Assembly (NCBI RefSeq): GCF_000576555.1
Contig: NZ_CP007145.1
Location: 2,852,001-2,916,000 of the forward strand
Direction of reading: 5' to 3'
DNA: 64,000 nt
From: Hymenobacter swuensis DY53
GTDB lineage: Bacteria > Bacteroidota > Bacteroidia > Cytophagales > Hymenobacteraceae
Shown here: in pieces, positions 1 through 8,191 of the stretch
How the letters are laid out: each line of letters opens with the position of its first letter
How positions within the stretch are numbered: the stretch's first letter is position 1
Made by a program: the position numbers and the translations under genes
Notes under the pieces: generated by a model
What the model was told of the DNA's origin: nothing
Seen by the model: only the letters and a program-made list of their open reading frames with translations
The model's database searches: none

Positions 1-1015
1 CCTCCGTGAATTCCTCCACGAAGCGGCGCAGGTACGGGTCGTCGGCAATCATGAACGTGGTGATGGGCACTTTCAGGCGGCGGGCCGAGGCAGCCAGGTT
101 CAGGGTTTTGTTGACCACTTTGCGGTCGAGCCCGAACGAGTTTTTGTAGTAACCGCCGGCTTCCTTCAGGCAGGTGGGCTTGCCGTCGGTAATCATGAAG
201 ATTTGCTTGTTGGGCGTTTTGCGCTTGCGCAACAGGTCCAGGGCCAGCTCCAGGCCGGCCACGGTGTTGGTGTGGTAGGGGCCCACCTGCAGGTAGGGCA
301 GTTCCTTCACCTCAATCTGCCAGGCATCGTTGCCGAACACAATTACGTCGAGGAAGTCCTTGGGGTACTTCTGCTTCACCAGTTCAGCCAAAGCCATAGC
401 CACCTTCTTGGCCGGCGTGATGCGGTCCTCGCCGTACAGAATCATCGAGTGCGAGATGTCAATCATGAGCACGGTGCTGGTCTGGCTTTTGTGCTCGTTC
501 TCGCGCACTTCTAGGTCGCCCTCGGTCAGCATGAAGTTGTCGCCGTCCATGCCGTGGTTGAGCTGGGCGTTGCGGATGCTCTCGGTCATGGAAATTTGGT
601 CGAGCGAGTCGCCGAAGCGGAACTCCCGCATATCGGTGCTCTGCTCGTCGCCCTGGCCGGTGTGGGGCGTGCGGTGGTTGCCCTGCCCCGATTTCTTGAG
701 CTTACCGAAGATTTCCTCCAGCGCCGACTTACGAATGGTCTGCTCGCTTTTGGCCGTGATGTTGAACGAGCCCGGCTCCTGCTCGTTCTCGTCGATATAG
801 CCCTTCTTCTTGAGGTCCTCGATGAAGTCGCCCATGCCGTAGCCGTCGTCGGTGAGGCCGTACTGCTTATCCAGCTCATTCAGCCAGGAAAGCGCCTCGC
901 CCACGTCGCCGCTGGTGATGGTGACCAGCTGCATAAATATCTTAAAAAGGGAGTCGAAGCCTTTCTCAGTCGACTCCTCGGGCACGAAATCCCGAAAACG
1001 AAAGCCTGCAGACAT
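1..1015 (-). CDS. VWA-domain protein, C-terminus cut by window edge
   Basis: The gene starts at ATG 1015 and runs off the left edge after 338 codons. The N-terminal half (about 1-170) is charged and likely helical. A von Willebrand A fold follows, with the metal-site motif DISHS at residues 186-190 and a later MITDGKPTC strand. The order resembles the cytoplasmic VWA proteins of Bacteroidota that usually travel with a MoxR- or Mg-chelatase-type AAA ATPase; that partner would lie outside the window, so the pairing is inference. There is no signal peptide. Function is probably metal-dependent protein binding in an ATPase-driven assembly, but the substrate is unknown. Confidence 0.85.
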   Translation of the reverse strand, partial: MSAGFRFRDFVPEESTEKGFDSLFKIFMQLVTITSGDVGEALSWLNELDKQYGLTDDGYGMGDFIEDLKKKGYIDENEQEPGSFNITAKSEQTIRKSALEEIFGKLKKSGQGNHRTPHTGQGDEQSTDMREFRFGDSLDQISMTESIRNAQLNHGMDGDNFMLTEGDLEVRENEHKSQTSTVLMIDISHSMILYGEDRITPAKKVAMALAELVKQKYPKDFLDVIVFGNDAWQIEVKELPYLQVGPYHTNTVAGLELALDLLRKRKTPNKQIFMITDGKPTCLKEAGGYYKNSFGLDRKVVNKTLNLAASARRLKVPITTFMIADDPYLRRFVEEFTE

Positions 1016-1165
1016 AATAATTGGGGGAGTGAGTTCTCAGAACAACAGAAGCCGGTTTTTAGTTGTCGGTTGCTGGATAGCTGTTACGTGTTATCTAGTG
1101 TACTGTCTGCTCCTGGCAGCCAACGGTGCCCAACGACCCATCAGTAACCTAAAAATCCTTCCCTC

Positions 1166-1447
1166 ATGAAAGCCATCTGGAATAACACCGTCATTGCCGA
1201 AAGCGACGAAACCGTAGTCGTTGAAAACAACCACTATTTCCCGGCCGATTCTATCAAGCGGGAGTTTTTCGAGGACAGCATTGCAGGCACTACCTGTCCC
1301 TGGAAAGGCCGGGCTAGCTATTATTCCGTGCGCGTGAATGGTGAGCTAAACAAGGATGCTGCCTGGTACTACCCCGAGCCAAAGGACGCAGCTCAGCAGA
1401 TCAAAGGTCGGGTAGCGTTCTGGAAAGGTGTGCAGGTAGTGGCGTAG
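1166..1447 (+). CDS. DUF427 domain protein
   Basis: This 93-residue protein is the full length of the DUF427 family. It begins MKAIWNNTVIAESDETVVVE and holds the family's typical segments: an N-terminal beta-hairpin, a central TTCPWKGRASYYSV strand and a C-terminal IKGRVAFWKGV. No signal peptide or membrane segment is seen, so it is likely cytoplasmic. Family function is not established. It stands alone, divergent from the VWA gene across 150 bases, and is followed by an AT-rich gap. The start is the first ATG after an in-frame stop and gives the usual family N-terminus. Confidence 0.88.
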   Translation: MKAIWNNTVIAESDETVVVENNHYFPADSIKREFFEDSIAGTTCPWKGRASYYSVRVNGELNKDAAWYYPEPKDAAQQIKGRVAFWKGVQVVA

Positions 1448-1620
1448 CAGTCAAAGATGAGCAGGAAGCCATCCGCGCCGCAGGGTTTTACCGTACCTTT
1501 ATTCGCAAGTCAGTATATATCTGACGATTAATAACTTAATCAATATATAATAGAAAAAATACAACTCAATCTAATTACATTGCGTTTACAACGGCCAAAC
1601 TCTCCCCCGATGAAAATCAG

Positions 1621-1640
1621 ACTCCGGCGAGTGCCGGAGT
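1621..1640 (+). promoter_or_regulatory. hairpin between DUF427 and the PliI-like gene
   Basis: A perfect 8-bp stem (ACTCCGGC / GCCGGAGT) with loop GAGT lies 33 bases before the next start codon. No T-run follows directly, so it is either a weak terminator for the DUF427 gene or a leader structure. The upstream 1448-1600 stretch is AT-rich and holds nothing else recognisable. Confidence 0.4.
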
Positions 1641-1673
1641 TTATGCCGCATCTTCCCTAATTCTCTTTTTTCT

Positions 1674-2285
1674 ATGCGTACTGCCTCTTTTTCTCGTCTG
1701 CTTCTGGCTACCGGCTTTGCTGCCGCCACGCTGTCGGCCTGCGACTCCACGCGTCAGGTTGCCAGTGAAACGTCTTCGGACACGGTTCCCTCTTCTCCTA
1801 CCGTGGATGAGAGCGACGTAAGCTTCAACCGCGAGGTAACGCAGGGCGAATACCGGTTTTCGGTAAAAACCTTTGGTTCGCAAGAGCCTCGTATCGTAAG
1901 TATCCGCTCCTACCGTGGCTCAGCCCAGACTATCGACCCGTTGCGGGTAGAAGTAACTGGTGCCGTAACCAACGTAGCTTCCGGTGACCTGAACGGTAAC
2001 GGTAAGCCCGAACTGTACATCATGACCGATAACAAAAAAGCCAACGGTGGCCTGTATGCCTATGAGTTTGCTGAGCGGGGCTATGCTCCCATCAGCTTCC
2101 CCGGCACGCCGGCCGGCAACGCCGGTATGGGTTATACTGGCCAGGATATGTACCAGATCAGCGGCAATAAATTGGTGCGCTCCTTCCCCGTTACTCCTAC
2201 AGACTCAACTCAACAAGCCGGCAACCGTACCGTGGAGTATACACTCGACCCCAACGGTAAACTCGTGATGGGTGCACAGCGCTAA
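1674..2285 (+). CDS. PliI-like lipoprotein (lysozyme-inhibitor fold)
   Basis: The 203-residue protein begins with a lipoprotein signal ending LSAC (Cys23), then a Ser/Thr-rich linker (about 24-60). The folded part carries ASGDLNGNGKPELYI, then LYAYEF, GMGYTGQDMYQI and LVRSFPV, the pattern I recall for the PliI family (periplasmic inhibitors of invertebrate-type lysozyme) and related bacterial proteins. The DLNGNGKPE segment also looks like an FG-GAP calcium loop. It should be anchored in the envelope. Lysozyme inhibition is inference from family resemblance; an FG-GAP-like binding protein is the alternative. A strong terminator follows the stop codon. Confidence 0.7.
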   Translation: MRTASFSRLLLATGFAAATLSACDSTRQVASETSSDTVPSSPTVDESDVSFNREVTQGEYRFSVKTFGSQEPRIVSIRSYRGSAQTIDPLRVEVTGAVTNVASGDLNGNGKPELYIMTDNKKANGGLYAYEFAERGYAPISFPGTPAGNAGMGYTGQDMYQISGNKLVRSFPVTPTDSTQQAGNRTVEYTLDPNGKLVMGAQR

Positions 2286-2309
2286 GATTAGAGTTTAGAA
2301 TGTATGTAA

Positions 2310-2346
2310 AAGGCCCCGCCGGGTTACGGTGGGGCCTCTTTTTTCT
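2310..2346 (+). terminator. intrinsic terminator after PliI-like gene
   Basis: GC-rich stem AGGCCCCGCC / GGTGGGGCCT with loop GGGTTAC, followed by CTTTTTTTCT. It sits 24 bases after the stop codon. Confidence 0.85.
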
Positions 2347-2388
2347 ATTCTTCGGTCCTAATCACTAATAACGCTCTTGGATTACCAG

Positions 2389-3369
2389 TTACTCAATCCA
2401 CTTGAACTTGTATTCCAGCTTAGGGACTGACATGCGGTCGGCTACGCGGCGCAGGCGGTTGGGCAGGGCCATAATGTATTCCCGAGCGTTTTCGGCGGCA
2501 CCGGTGAGGCCGGTGATCTGGTCGATTTTCCAGTCGGCGATGAGCGTATCAAGGATGTCGGTGTAGTCGTGGCTGGTGTACACGCCCAGGCGCTGGGCCG
2601 CGTCGGTGAAGTGGCCGAAGGTTTTGCCCATTTCCACGCCCATTTCGCGCATGTAGTGGGCAGGCATGACAATCTTCTTGCGCATCATGTCCTCGAAGGC
2701 CAGCATCATTTCCGACGGATCAACTTCGAAAATCTTCTCCACGAAGGTTTTGTACACCCGGGCGTGGCGGTTTTCGTCACCGGCAATCATCCCGCAGATT
2801 TTGGAGAGGCCATCGTCGCCGACTTTGCGAGCCAGCTGGCCTACGCGGCGATGCGAGAGGTTAGTGGCCGTTTCCTGGTAGCTGGTGTACACGAAGGCAC
2901 GGTACGGGTCGTGGGCAGTGCCCAGGTCGAAGCCATCTGCAATCAGGTACTGAGTGCTCACCTCGAACTCACGCATGTTCACGCGGCCTGAGAGGTAGAG
3001 GTAGCGGTTGAGCAAGTCGCCGTGGCGGTTTTCCTCCGCCGTCCAGCCCCGGATCCACTGGGCCCAGCCGTTGTCGGGGTCCCGGTTCAGGTCGTCGAGC
3101 TGGTGGAACCAGGCCTCGTAGTTGGGCAGGGCTTCTTCGGTAATCGTGTCGCCGATCAGGACCGCCAGCAGGTCGTAGCTCAATTCTTTCGCCCGCTCGC
3201 GCAACAGCTTCACTTCATCGAAGAAGGTATCGAGTCGGGAGTCAGGCAGGTAGTCAGAGGGCTGCCAGCTGCTTTCCACGCTTTTCAGGAAGGTACCCAG
3301 GTTATCTTTCAGGAAGCCTTCCATATGCTGGAGCACTTCCCCACGGGAGGTCATGTTGGCGGTAATCAT
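2389..3369 (-). CDS. acyl-ACP desaturase (soluble di-iron)
   Basis: This 326-residue protein belongs to the fatty acid desaturase type 2 family, which inserts a double bond into acyl chains carried by ACP. The di-iron ligands are clear: EENRHG at 112-117, YQETAT around 164-169, and DENRHA at 198-203, the two E/D-ExRH helices of the ferritin-like bundle. No membrane segments are present, as expected for the soluble enzyme. It stands alone and likely sets membrane fluidity. A -7 box TACCTTTG lies about 33 bases upstream of ATG 3369; a second in-frame Met at residue 6 is possible. The needed ferredoxin partner is not adjacent. Confidence 0.93.
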   Translation of the reverse strand: MITANMTSRGEVLQHMEGFLKDNLGTFLKSVESSWQPSDYLPDSRLDTFFDEVKLLRERAKELSYDLLAVLIGDTITEEALPNYEAWFHQLDDLNRDPDNGWAQWIRGWTAEENRHGDLLNRYLYLSGRVNMREFEVSTQYLIADGFDLGTAHDPYRAFVYTSYQETATNLSHRRVGQLARKVGDDGLSKICGMIAGDENRHARVYKTFVEKIFEVDPSEMMLAFEDMMRKKIVMPAHYMREMGVEMGKTFGHFTDAAQRLGVYTSHDYTDILDTLIADWKIDQITGLTGAAENAREYIMALPNRLRRVADRMSVPKLEYKFKWIE

Positions 3370-3401
3370 GGCAATAGGGGAAAAGGGAGAACTGTCAACC
3401 T

Positions 3402-3409
3402 CAAAGGTA
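3402..3409 (-). promoter_or_regulatory. -7 promoter box of the desaturase gene
   Basis: Read on the minus strand this is TACCTTTG, an exact match to the Bacteroidota -7 consensus TAnnTTTG. No good -33 TTTG is found 19-21 bases upstream, so it is supported by the -7 element and position only. Confidence 0.5.
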
Positions 3410-3476
3410 TATCTACCCTACTCCGTCGCGCCCGGAATAAGTCCTTAGCGGATAATAAAATTTTGGCTTTTGCCGG

Positions 3477-5231
3477 TTATTGCGGGAATTTTACACGCAT
3501 TTGGTATGCATGCATAGTATTTTTCCGGGTTTGTAGCTTCGGCCGTACTTGCTCCAGTCGCATAACTGGCCGCCCGGGTTGATGACGCAACTGTAGCTCC
3601 CGGTTGAGTAGCGCAGCTCCTTCGGGTGAGAGAAGCCAGGCCACATCCGAGCGTACGCCCAGACGCCGCAGTGACTCGGTGAAGTCGCGGGAGCCGGTGA
3701 GGTGCTGGCGGAGCGCGGGCTGCGAGGGGTGCAGGGTTTGCCAGCCGCGCAGGGAAAGAATTATTGGCAATGGACCTTTAACACGCAGAAGAACTGTATG
3801 CATTTGCCTAGGCAACTTACCTTCCAAGAATGGAGATTCTGATTTGTAGAAATCTTCTATCAGATCTGTTACCACACTATTTGCTCTGCTCGGTGCAGCC
3901 AGATAGAACTGCCGCCGCAACTGTCGGTTTCGCGCCTGCTCTTTGGCCAACACGGTGCTACGGTGCCAGGTTTTATAGCCATAGGGCACTGCCGTCGCCA
4001 GTAAAACCGCCAGTAGTACCGGCACCGCCCGGCGCGGCAGCGGGTTCAAGCAAAACACAAAAACCAGGTTGCTGAGAGCCCAGAAATCGAGAAGCGGCAG
4101 GGCCAGCCGGGGCGGCAGCTTCAGCACCGTGCCCAGGCCCAGCAGCAGCCCCGCGTACCCGATCTGCCCCAGCCAGTACCGTCGGCTACCCGGCCGGCGG
4201 CCCACCAATACCCAGGTAGCAGCCAGCAGCAGCAGCAGCGGAAAATAGTCACGGGGGAGTTGCCGAAGTACAGCCAGCAGCTTGGCCGGGGCCGTTTCCT
4301 GCAGAAAGTAATCCAGCCGAAACGGTGCGGCACGGACGAAAAAAGCCTCATTCACCAAGGTAGAATCCGCGAACATCCACTGCCGGGCGGCGGCCAAGCC
4401 CAGGCTATCCGGCGGCGTCAGGGGTTGCACAGGCGGGGCGGCCAGCTGGAAGTCATTGAGGTTGGACTTGAGCACATCGAGGCGGCGGAAGGTTGCGGCG
4501 GTGGGGCTCCAGGTGAGGTTCAGCCACAGGGCGCCCAGCACGGCCCAGGTGGCGGCCCCGGCCAGTACCGGCAGGCTGCGCCGCTGCGCCAGCCACCACA
4601 TGCCCGGTGCCACGGCCAGCACACCCAGCACGGCCGCGCTGGGCCGGATCATCCAGCTTACACCGAAAGCCAGTACACCTACCACCAAGGCCCAACGGGC
4701 CGGCGCGCGCTGAGCAGCAAACAGCACACCGGCTCCGGCCAGCAGCAGCGGCACCCGCACGTAGTTGAACCAGAGGCCATGCTCCAGCCACGCCACGCTC
4801 CAGAACAGCACCAGCACCGCCAGCACCAGCCAGCGGCCGGCGTATGGGCGCAGCAGCCTGTACAGCACCGCGAATACCAATACAGTGGCCGCATACAACA
4901 GTCCGTACAGCGTAAGGCCGTACCAGGGAAGCAACGGCTCGGCCGCATACAACCGGCTCCAGAGCCAGGCAAACCCATGAAAATACAGCAACAGGTCGGT
5001 GACCGGAGCGGCGGCCGTTTCGCCCCGCAGCAGGGCCACGATGGTCAGGTCGTCGTTGGTTTCAAAGTAGCAGCCCAGCACCGCGCCGCCCAGCAACAGG
5101 AGCACAAGCGGCAGCAGCACAAGCAGAATACGGCGCGACACAACGAAGGGAATAGCGGGACGGAGAAGCGGCGGGTTGCCCGCTACACAGTGCGGGTTGC
5201 GCAAGTTGCGCCATCCAACGCGTAAACTCAC
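3477..5231 (-). CDS. polytopic membrane protein, GT-C-like, unassigned
   Basis: The first two thirds is a series of about ten hydrophobic helices rich in Leu, Ala and Trp; the last about 170 residues are hydrophilic. An acidic ETNDD motif follows the first helix, as in GT-C glycosyltransferases where an Asp in the first outside loop is catalytic. ATG 5231 gives 584 residues but leaves a 30-residue basic leader; GTG 5141, just before the first membrane helix, may be the true start. It is divergent from another GT-C protein 38 bases away, which suggests a shared role in envelope glycan work. No named family was recognised with certainty. Confidence 0.75.
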   Translation of the reverse strand: MSLRVGWRNLRNPHCVAGNPPLLRPAIPFVVSRRILLVLLPLVLLLLGGAVLGCYFETNDDLTIVALLRGETAAAPVTDLLLYFHGFAWLWSRLYAAEPLLPWYGLTLYGLLYAATVLVFAVLYRLLRPYAGRWLVLAVLVLFWSVAWLEHGLWFNYVRVPLLLAGAGVLFAAQRAPARWALVVGVLAFGVSWMIRPSAAVLGVLAVAPGMWWLAQRRSLPVLAGAATWAVLGALWLNLTWSPTAATFRRLDVLKSNLNDFQLAAPPVQPLTPPDSLGLAAARQWMFADSTLVNEAFFVRAAPFRLDYFLQETAPAKLLAVLRQLPRDYFPLLLLLAATWVLVGRRPGSRRYWLGQIGYAGLLLGLGTVLKLPPRLALPLLDFWALSNLVFVFCLNPLPRRAVPVLLAVLLATAVPYGYKTWHRSTVLAKEQARNRQLRRQFYLAAPSRANSVVTDLIEDFYKSESPFLEGKLPRQMHTVLLRVKGPLPIILSLRGWQTLHPSQPALRQHLTGSRDFTESLRRLGVRSDVAWLLSPEGAALLNRELQLRHQPGRPVMRLEQVRPKLQTRKNTMHAYQMRVKFPQ

Positions 5232-5269
5232 TATTTCCCCGTTTCACTATTTCACTTGATCTTGCCGGG

Positions 5270-6940
5270 GTGAATCGTACGCTGACCCGCTTGCCCGACT
5301 GGACGCTGCTGTATGTAGTGCTCCTGACCGTGGCCTATTTCCTGCTGACCCACGAAGGCCTCTATGCCCTTGATGACTATTACTATGCCCGTTACGCCCA
5401 CCAGCTGCTGACGGGCACGTTCTACCTAGCCCCCGACCCGCAGGGCCTGCTGCACGACCCGCTGAAGGAGCGTTACCTAATTTTTGGGCCGGTGGCAGGG
5501 CTTTTCGCGCTATTCGGATTCAATATCATCAGTGCCACGCTCTGGCCGCTGCTGGCCACGCTGGGCTGCGCGGGGCTGATCTGGCGGCTGTACCGGCGGC
5601 GGGAGCCAGTGGTAGCCAGCGGGGCCATGCTGCTACTGGGGCTGCACTACTTCACGCTCAACCTCACTAACTACCTCTACCCCGACAACATCCTAATGTT
5701 CTGGTGCCTGGCCGGGGCCGCCACGCTGCTGCGGGGCCGGGAGCCGGGCCGCCGGGCCGTCTGGTGGGGTGCAGGGTTTGCGCTGCTGAGCTTCGCGGCG
5801 TTGCTCAGCAAAGAAACCATTGCTTACTACCTGCCTTTTTACGTGGGCGTACTGGGGCTTGATGCCGCGCAACGGCAACACAGCCGGTTCTGGCTGACGG
5901 CTTTAAGTACGGGCGCGTTGCTGCTGGCGGGCTACCTGGGCTTCTACCAATACGTTACCCATGATGCGCTCTACCGCATTCATTTGATTGAACATACCAA
6001 TGAGTATCTGAAAGACGGGAATTTTCTGGCCGGCAACCGGGCTGCGCTGCTGGCGCGTGTCACCTGGCAGCCGCTCAGCTTCTTCGTGGGTGCGGGGATG
6101 GGACTGCTGCTGGTGTTGGCCGGCGGGGCGGTTGGGCGTTCTTCCGGGCCGGCAGTAACTCGCCAGGCAACGTCAGACCGCTGGTTCTGGCTGGTTTTAG
6201 CGGGTATTACGCTGCTGTTGTACTGGGTGGGCAGCACGTCACTGAGCCAGTATAATCCCATCACTTTGCTGCCCCGCATGACCACTCCGCTCCTTCCCCC
6301 ACTGGCACTAGCCGCTGGCTTCGGGCTGAAGCGCCTGACCAAGCGGGCCGGCCGGCCGGCGGTAGTAGCAGGTTTGGCTCTGCTACTGATGGCAGCCTGG
6401 CTGCGTAGCGCGCTTTCCGTTGTGTACGCGGGGCCGGGGCTGTTTCTGCTGCTGCTGGGATTGGGCACCTGGCTGCGCCGCTGGCCGGCCCGGCTGGCAC
6501 CGGGCACCCCGGCTCTGGCGGCCGGCACCGTACTAGTCCTGGCCCTGGCACTGGCCATCCGGCCGGTATACTTCATGCGGAAGCCGTCGGTATCGGAGCA
6601 TTTTGCGCAGGCCCGGCTGATCCGGCAGCACCTCCAGGCTCCGGCCCGGGGCACGGTGCTGGTAGACGACTACCTGATTGGCAACTACGATTTTACCTAC
6701 GGTTTCCGGGTGCCGGCCGGCCTGCGCTACCGCCGCTACTGGGCCCGCGACTCCGTGCGCCTCGTCCCCGGTGAGCACGCCTGGCTGCTGCTGAACCGCG
6801 CCACGCTCAGCAACGATGAGCTAACCCGCAAACTCATCCGCTACTCCCCCGATTCGGTGCTGAGCTGGTACCCGCGCCGCCAACTGGTGGCCCAGGATGG
6901 CCGCGTAGAGCTGTATGAAGTTGAGCTAAGTAGCAAGTGA
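5270..6940 (+). CDS. glycosyltransferase family 39 (PMT-like) membrane protein
   Basis: A 556-residue integral membrane protein starting at GTG 5270. The first loop after helix 1 holds LDDYYYARYAHQLLTG, the di-acidic DDxxY motif of ArnT/PMT-type GT-C transferases that use a polyprenyl-phosphate sugar. About eleven helices follow, ending with a soluble C-terminal domain of about 130 residues. The likely reaction is transfer of a sugar to a lipid or protein on the periplasmic side; substrate unknown. It faces a second GT-C-like gene (3477-5231) and begins a run of glycan genes reaching to 10.6 kb. The stop codon is followed at once by a palindromic repeat. Confidence 0.85.
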   Translation: MNRTLTRLPDWTLLYVVLLTVAYFLLTHEGLYALDDYYYARYAHQLLTGTFYLAPDPQGLLHDPLKERYLIFGPVAGLFALFGFNIISATLWPLLATLGCAGLIWRLYRRREPVVASGAMLLLGLHYFTLNLTNYLYPDNILMFWCLAGAATLLRGREPGRRAVWWGAGFALLSFAALLSKETIAYYLPFYVGVLGLDAAQRQHSRFWLTALSTGALLLAGYLGFYQYVTHDALYRIHLIEHTNEYLKDGNFLAGNRAALLARVTWQPLSFFVGAGMGLLLVLAGGAVGRSSGPAVTRQATSDRWFWLVLAGITLLLYWVGSTSLSQYNPITLLPRMTTPLLPPLALAAGFGLKRLTKRAGRPAVVAGLALLLMAAWLRSALSVVYAGPGLFLLLLGLGTWLRRWPARLAPGTPALAAGTVLVLALALAIRPVYFMRKPSVSEHFAQARLIRQHLQAPARGTVLVDDYLIGNYDFTYGFRVPAGLRYRRYWARDSVRLVPGEHAWLLLNRATLSNDELTRKLIRYSPDSVLSWYPRRQLVAQDGRVELYEVELSSK

Positions 6941-7107
6941 CGAAACTCTGTTATTGCTTCGCGCTGCTCGCAATAACAGAGTTTCCGCAGTCTGAATCCC
7001 TAAAGACCCACAAAGCCTCTGACGTTTGCGCCGGCGTCAGGGGCTTGCTGCATTTCAGGGCTTGGTCCTTTGTGAAGGACGGATTGCTTCGCGCTGCTCG
7101 TAATGAT
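6941..7107. repeat. dispersed palindromic element, copy A (related to 12020-12200)
   Basis: It begins with a perfect 15-bp inverted repeat (6942-6956 / 6971-6985) around a 14-base loop, directly after the GT39 stop codon, so it may also end transcription. A second hairpin lies at 7011-7046 (AGCCTCTGACG / CGTCAGGGGCT). The series CGCAGTC, AATCCCT, CCTCTGACGT, GTCAGGGGCTT and TGTGAAGGACGGATT recurs in the same order in the element at 12020-12200. Confidence 0.75.
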
Positions 7108-7134
7108 AGGCGGCTGCACAGTCCTACACTTCAT

Positions 7135-8052
7135 TCAAATAACGGACAAAACCGCACCCACTAACCAATCCAGCGGCCGTACGGCGCGTAGCTCCCGCAG
7201 CAGCCGGTACAGCTCCCGGGCTTCGGGAAAGTTGCGGTGGCGCGCGGCCTGGCGCAACTCCCACCGCACGCGCACAGCCAGAGCAGCCCGTTCAGCGGGA
7301 GTGCGGCACAGGACCTGGGCCTTGCGGCAAACCTTGATGGTGGAAAGCAGATACGGGTCGTGGGGGCGGTAACCCTTGCTCGACATCGACTGCGGGTGCA
7401 GCCGTTTTTGGGTCGTGACGGCGTCGAGGAAGTAAAAATCCCAGTCGCGGCTAGCGCGCACCCAGAAGTCGAAATCCTCGTAGGCCAGGGTTTCATCGTA
7501 GCCGTTCAACTGGGCCAGCGTGGCGCAGCGCATGAGCATGGTGGGTGTGCTAATGAAATAACGAGCCAGCACCTCGGCAAACACCGCCCCACTGGCCGGC
7601 CGGGGATGGAGCTGCCCGTGCGCATCACGGCGGAAATGACGGCGCACGAACCGGCCGGCTTCGTCAATCAGCTCCGCATCTGAATACACCATGCCGCAGC
7701 GGGGGCCGGCTTCGGCAAAAGCCGCCACCTGCTGCATTACCCGATCGGGTAGCAGCACGTCATCGGTGGCAAAGTCAATGATAAACTCACCCTGCGCTTC
7801 CCGGAAAGCCGAATTGAAGGCTTGGCAGTTCCCCACGTTTGCGGGCAGCAGCCGCAGGTGCCAGCCAGGGTGCGCGGCAGCATAGCGGCGCAGTATTGCC
7901 GGGCTGTCGTCGGTACTGGCATCGTCTACCAGAAACACCTCCAGCTGCGGATACGTCTGGGTCAGGATAGAATCCAGAGCGGTTTCCAGAAACCGGGCGT
8001 GGTTATGGCACAGAGCCACAATGGTAACGAGAGGCTGGGAAGCGGTAGGCAT
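7135..8052 (-). CDS. glycosyltransferase family 2
   Basis: This 305-residue protein opens with PLVTIVALCHNHARFLETAL and continues with YPQLEVFLVDDASTDDSP, the nucleotide-sugar site of GT2 enzymes; DFATDD is the DxD-type metal motif. Later MLMRCATL and YEDFDFW fit the acceptor half. It has no membrane helices, so it works at the cytoplasmic face. ATG 8052 is preferred because the upstream codons start only at GTG 8082 and add an atypical leader. It sits between a GT39 enzyme and a flippase on the opposite and same strand respectively, consistent with surface polysaccharide or glycolipid synthesis. Confidence 0.9.
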   Translation of the reverse strand: MPTASQPLVTIVALCHNHARFLETALDSILTQTYPQLEVFLVDDASTDDSPAILRRYAAAHPGWHLRLLPANVGNCQAFNSAFREAQGEFIIDFATDDVLLPDRVMQQVAAFAEAGPRCGMVYSDAELIDEAGRFVRRHFRRDAHGQLHPRPASGAVFAEVLARYFISTPTMLMRCATLAQLNGYDETLAYEDFDFWVRASRDWDFYFLDAVTTQKRLHPQSMSSKGYRPHDPYLLSTIKVCRKAQVLCRTPAERAALAVRVRWELRQAARHRNFPEARELYRLLRELRAVRPLDWLVGAVLSVI

Positions 8053-8191
8053 GCGGCGGCAAGATACGCCTCCGACTGCCACAGCAGTACCCGAGCACGA
8101 TTCTACCAGCCACGCTCAGTCGGCAACCGTCGGTACTAGGATTGCATGAGACTCCCAGCTATACCATCTGGTAATAAAGAATGTGAAGCTC

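Noticed and set aside
3022..3582. Plus-strand open frame opposite the desaturase
   Set aside because: It mirrors the minus-strand gene in a high-GC region and has no family features.
7084..7107. tRNA-like stem in the repeat after the GT39 gene
   Set aside because: No cloverleaf with T-loop consensus (GTTCRA) could be built.
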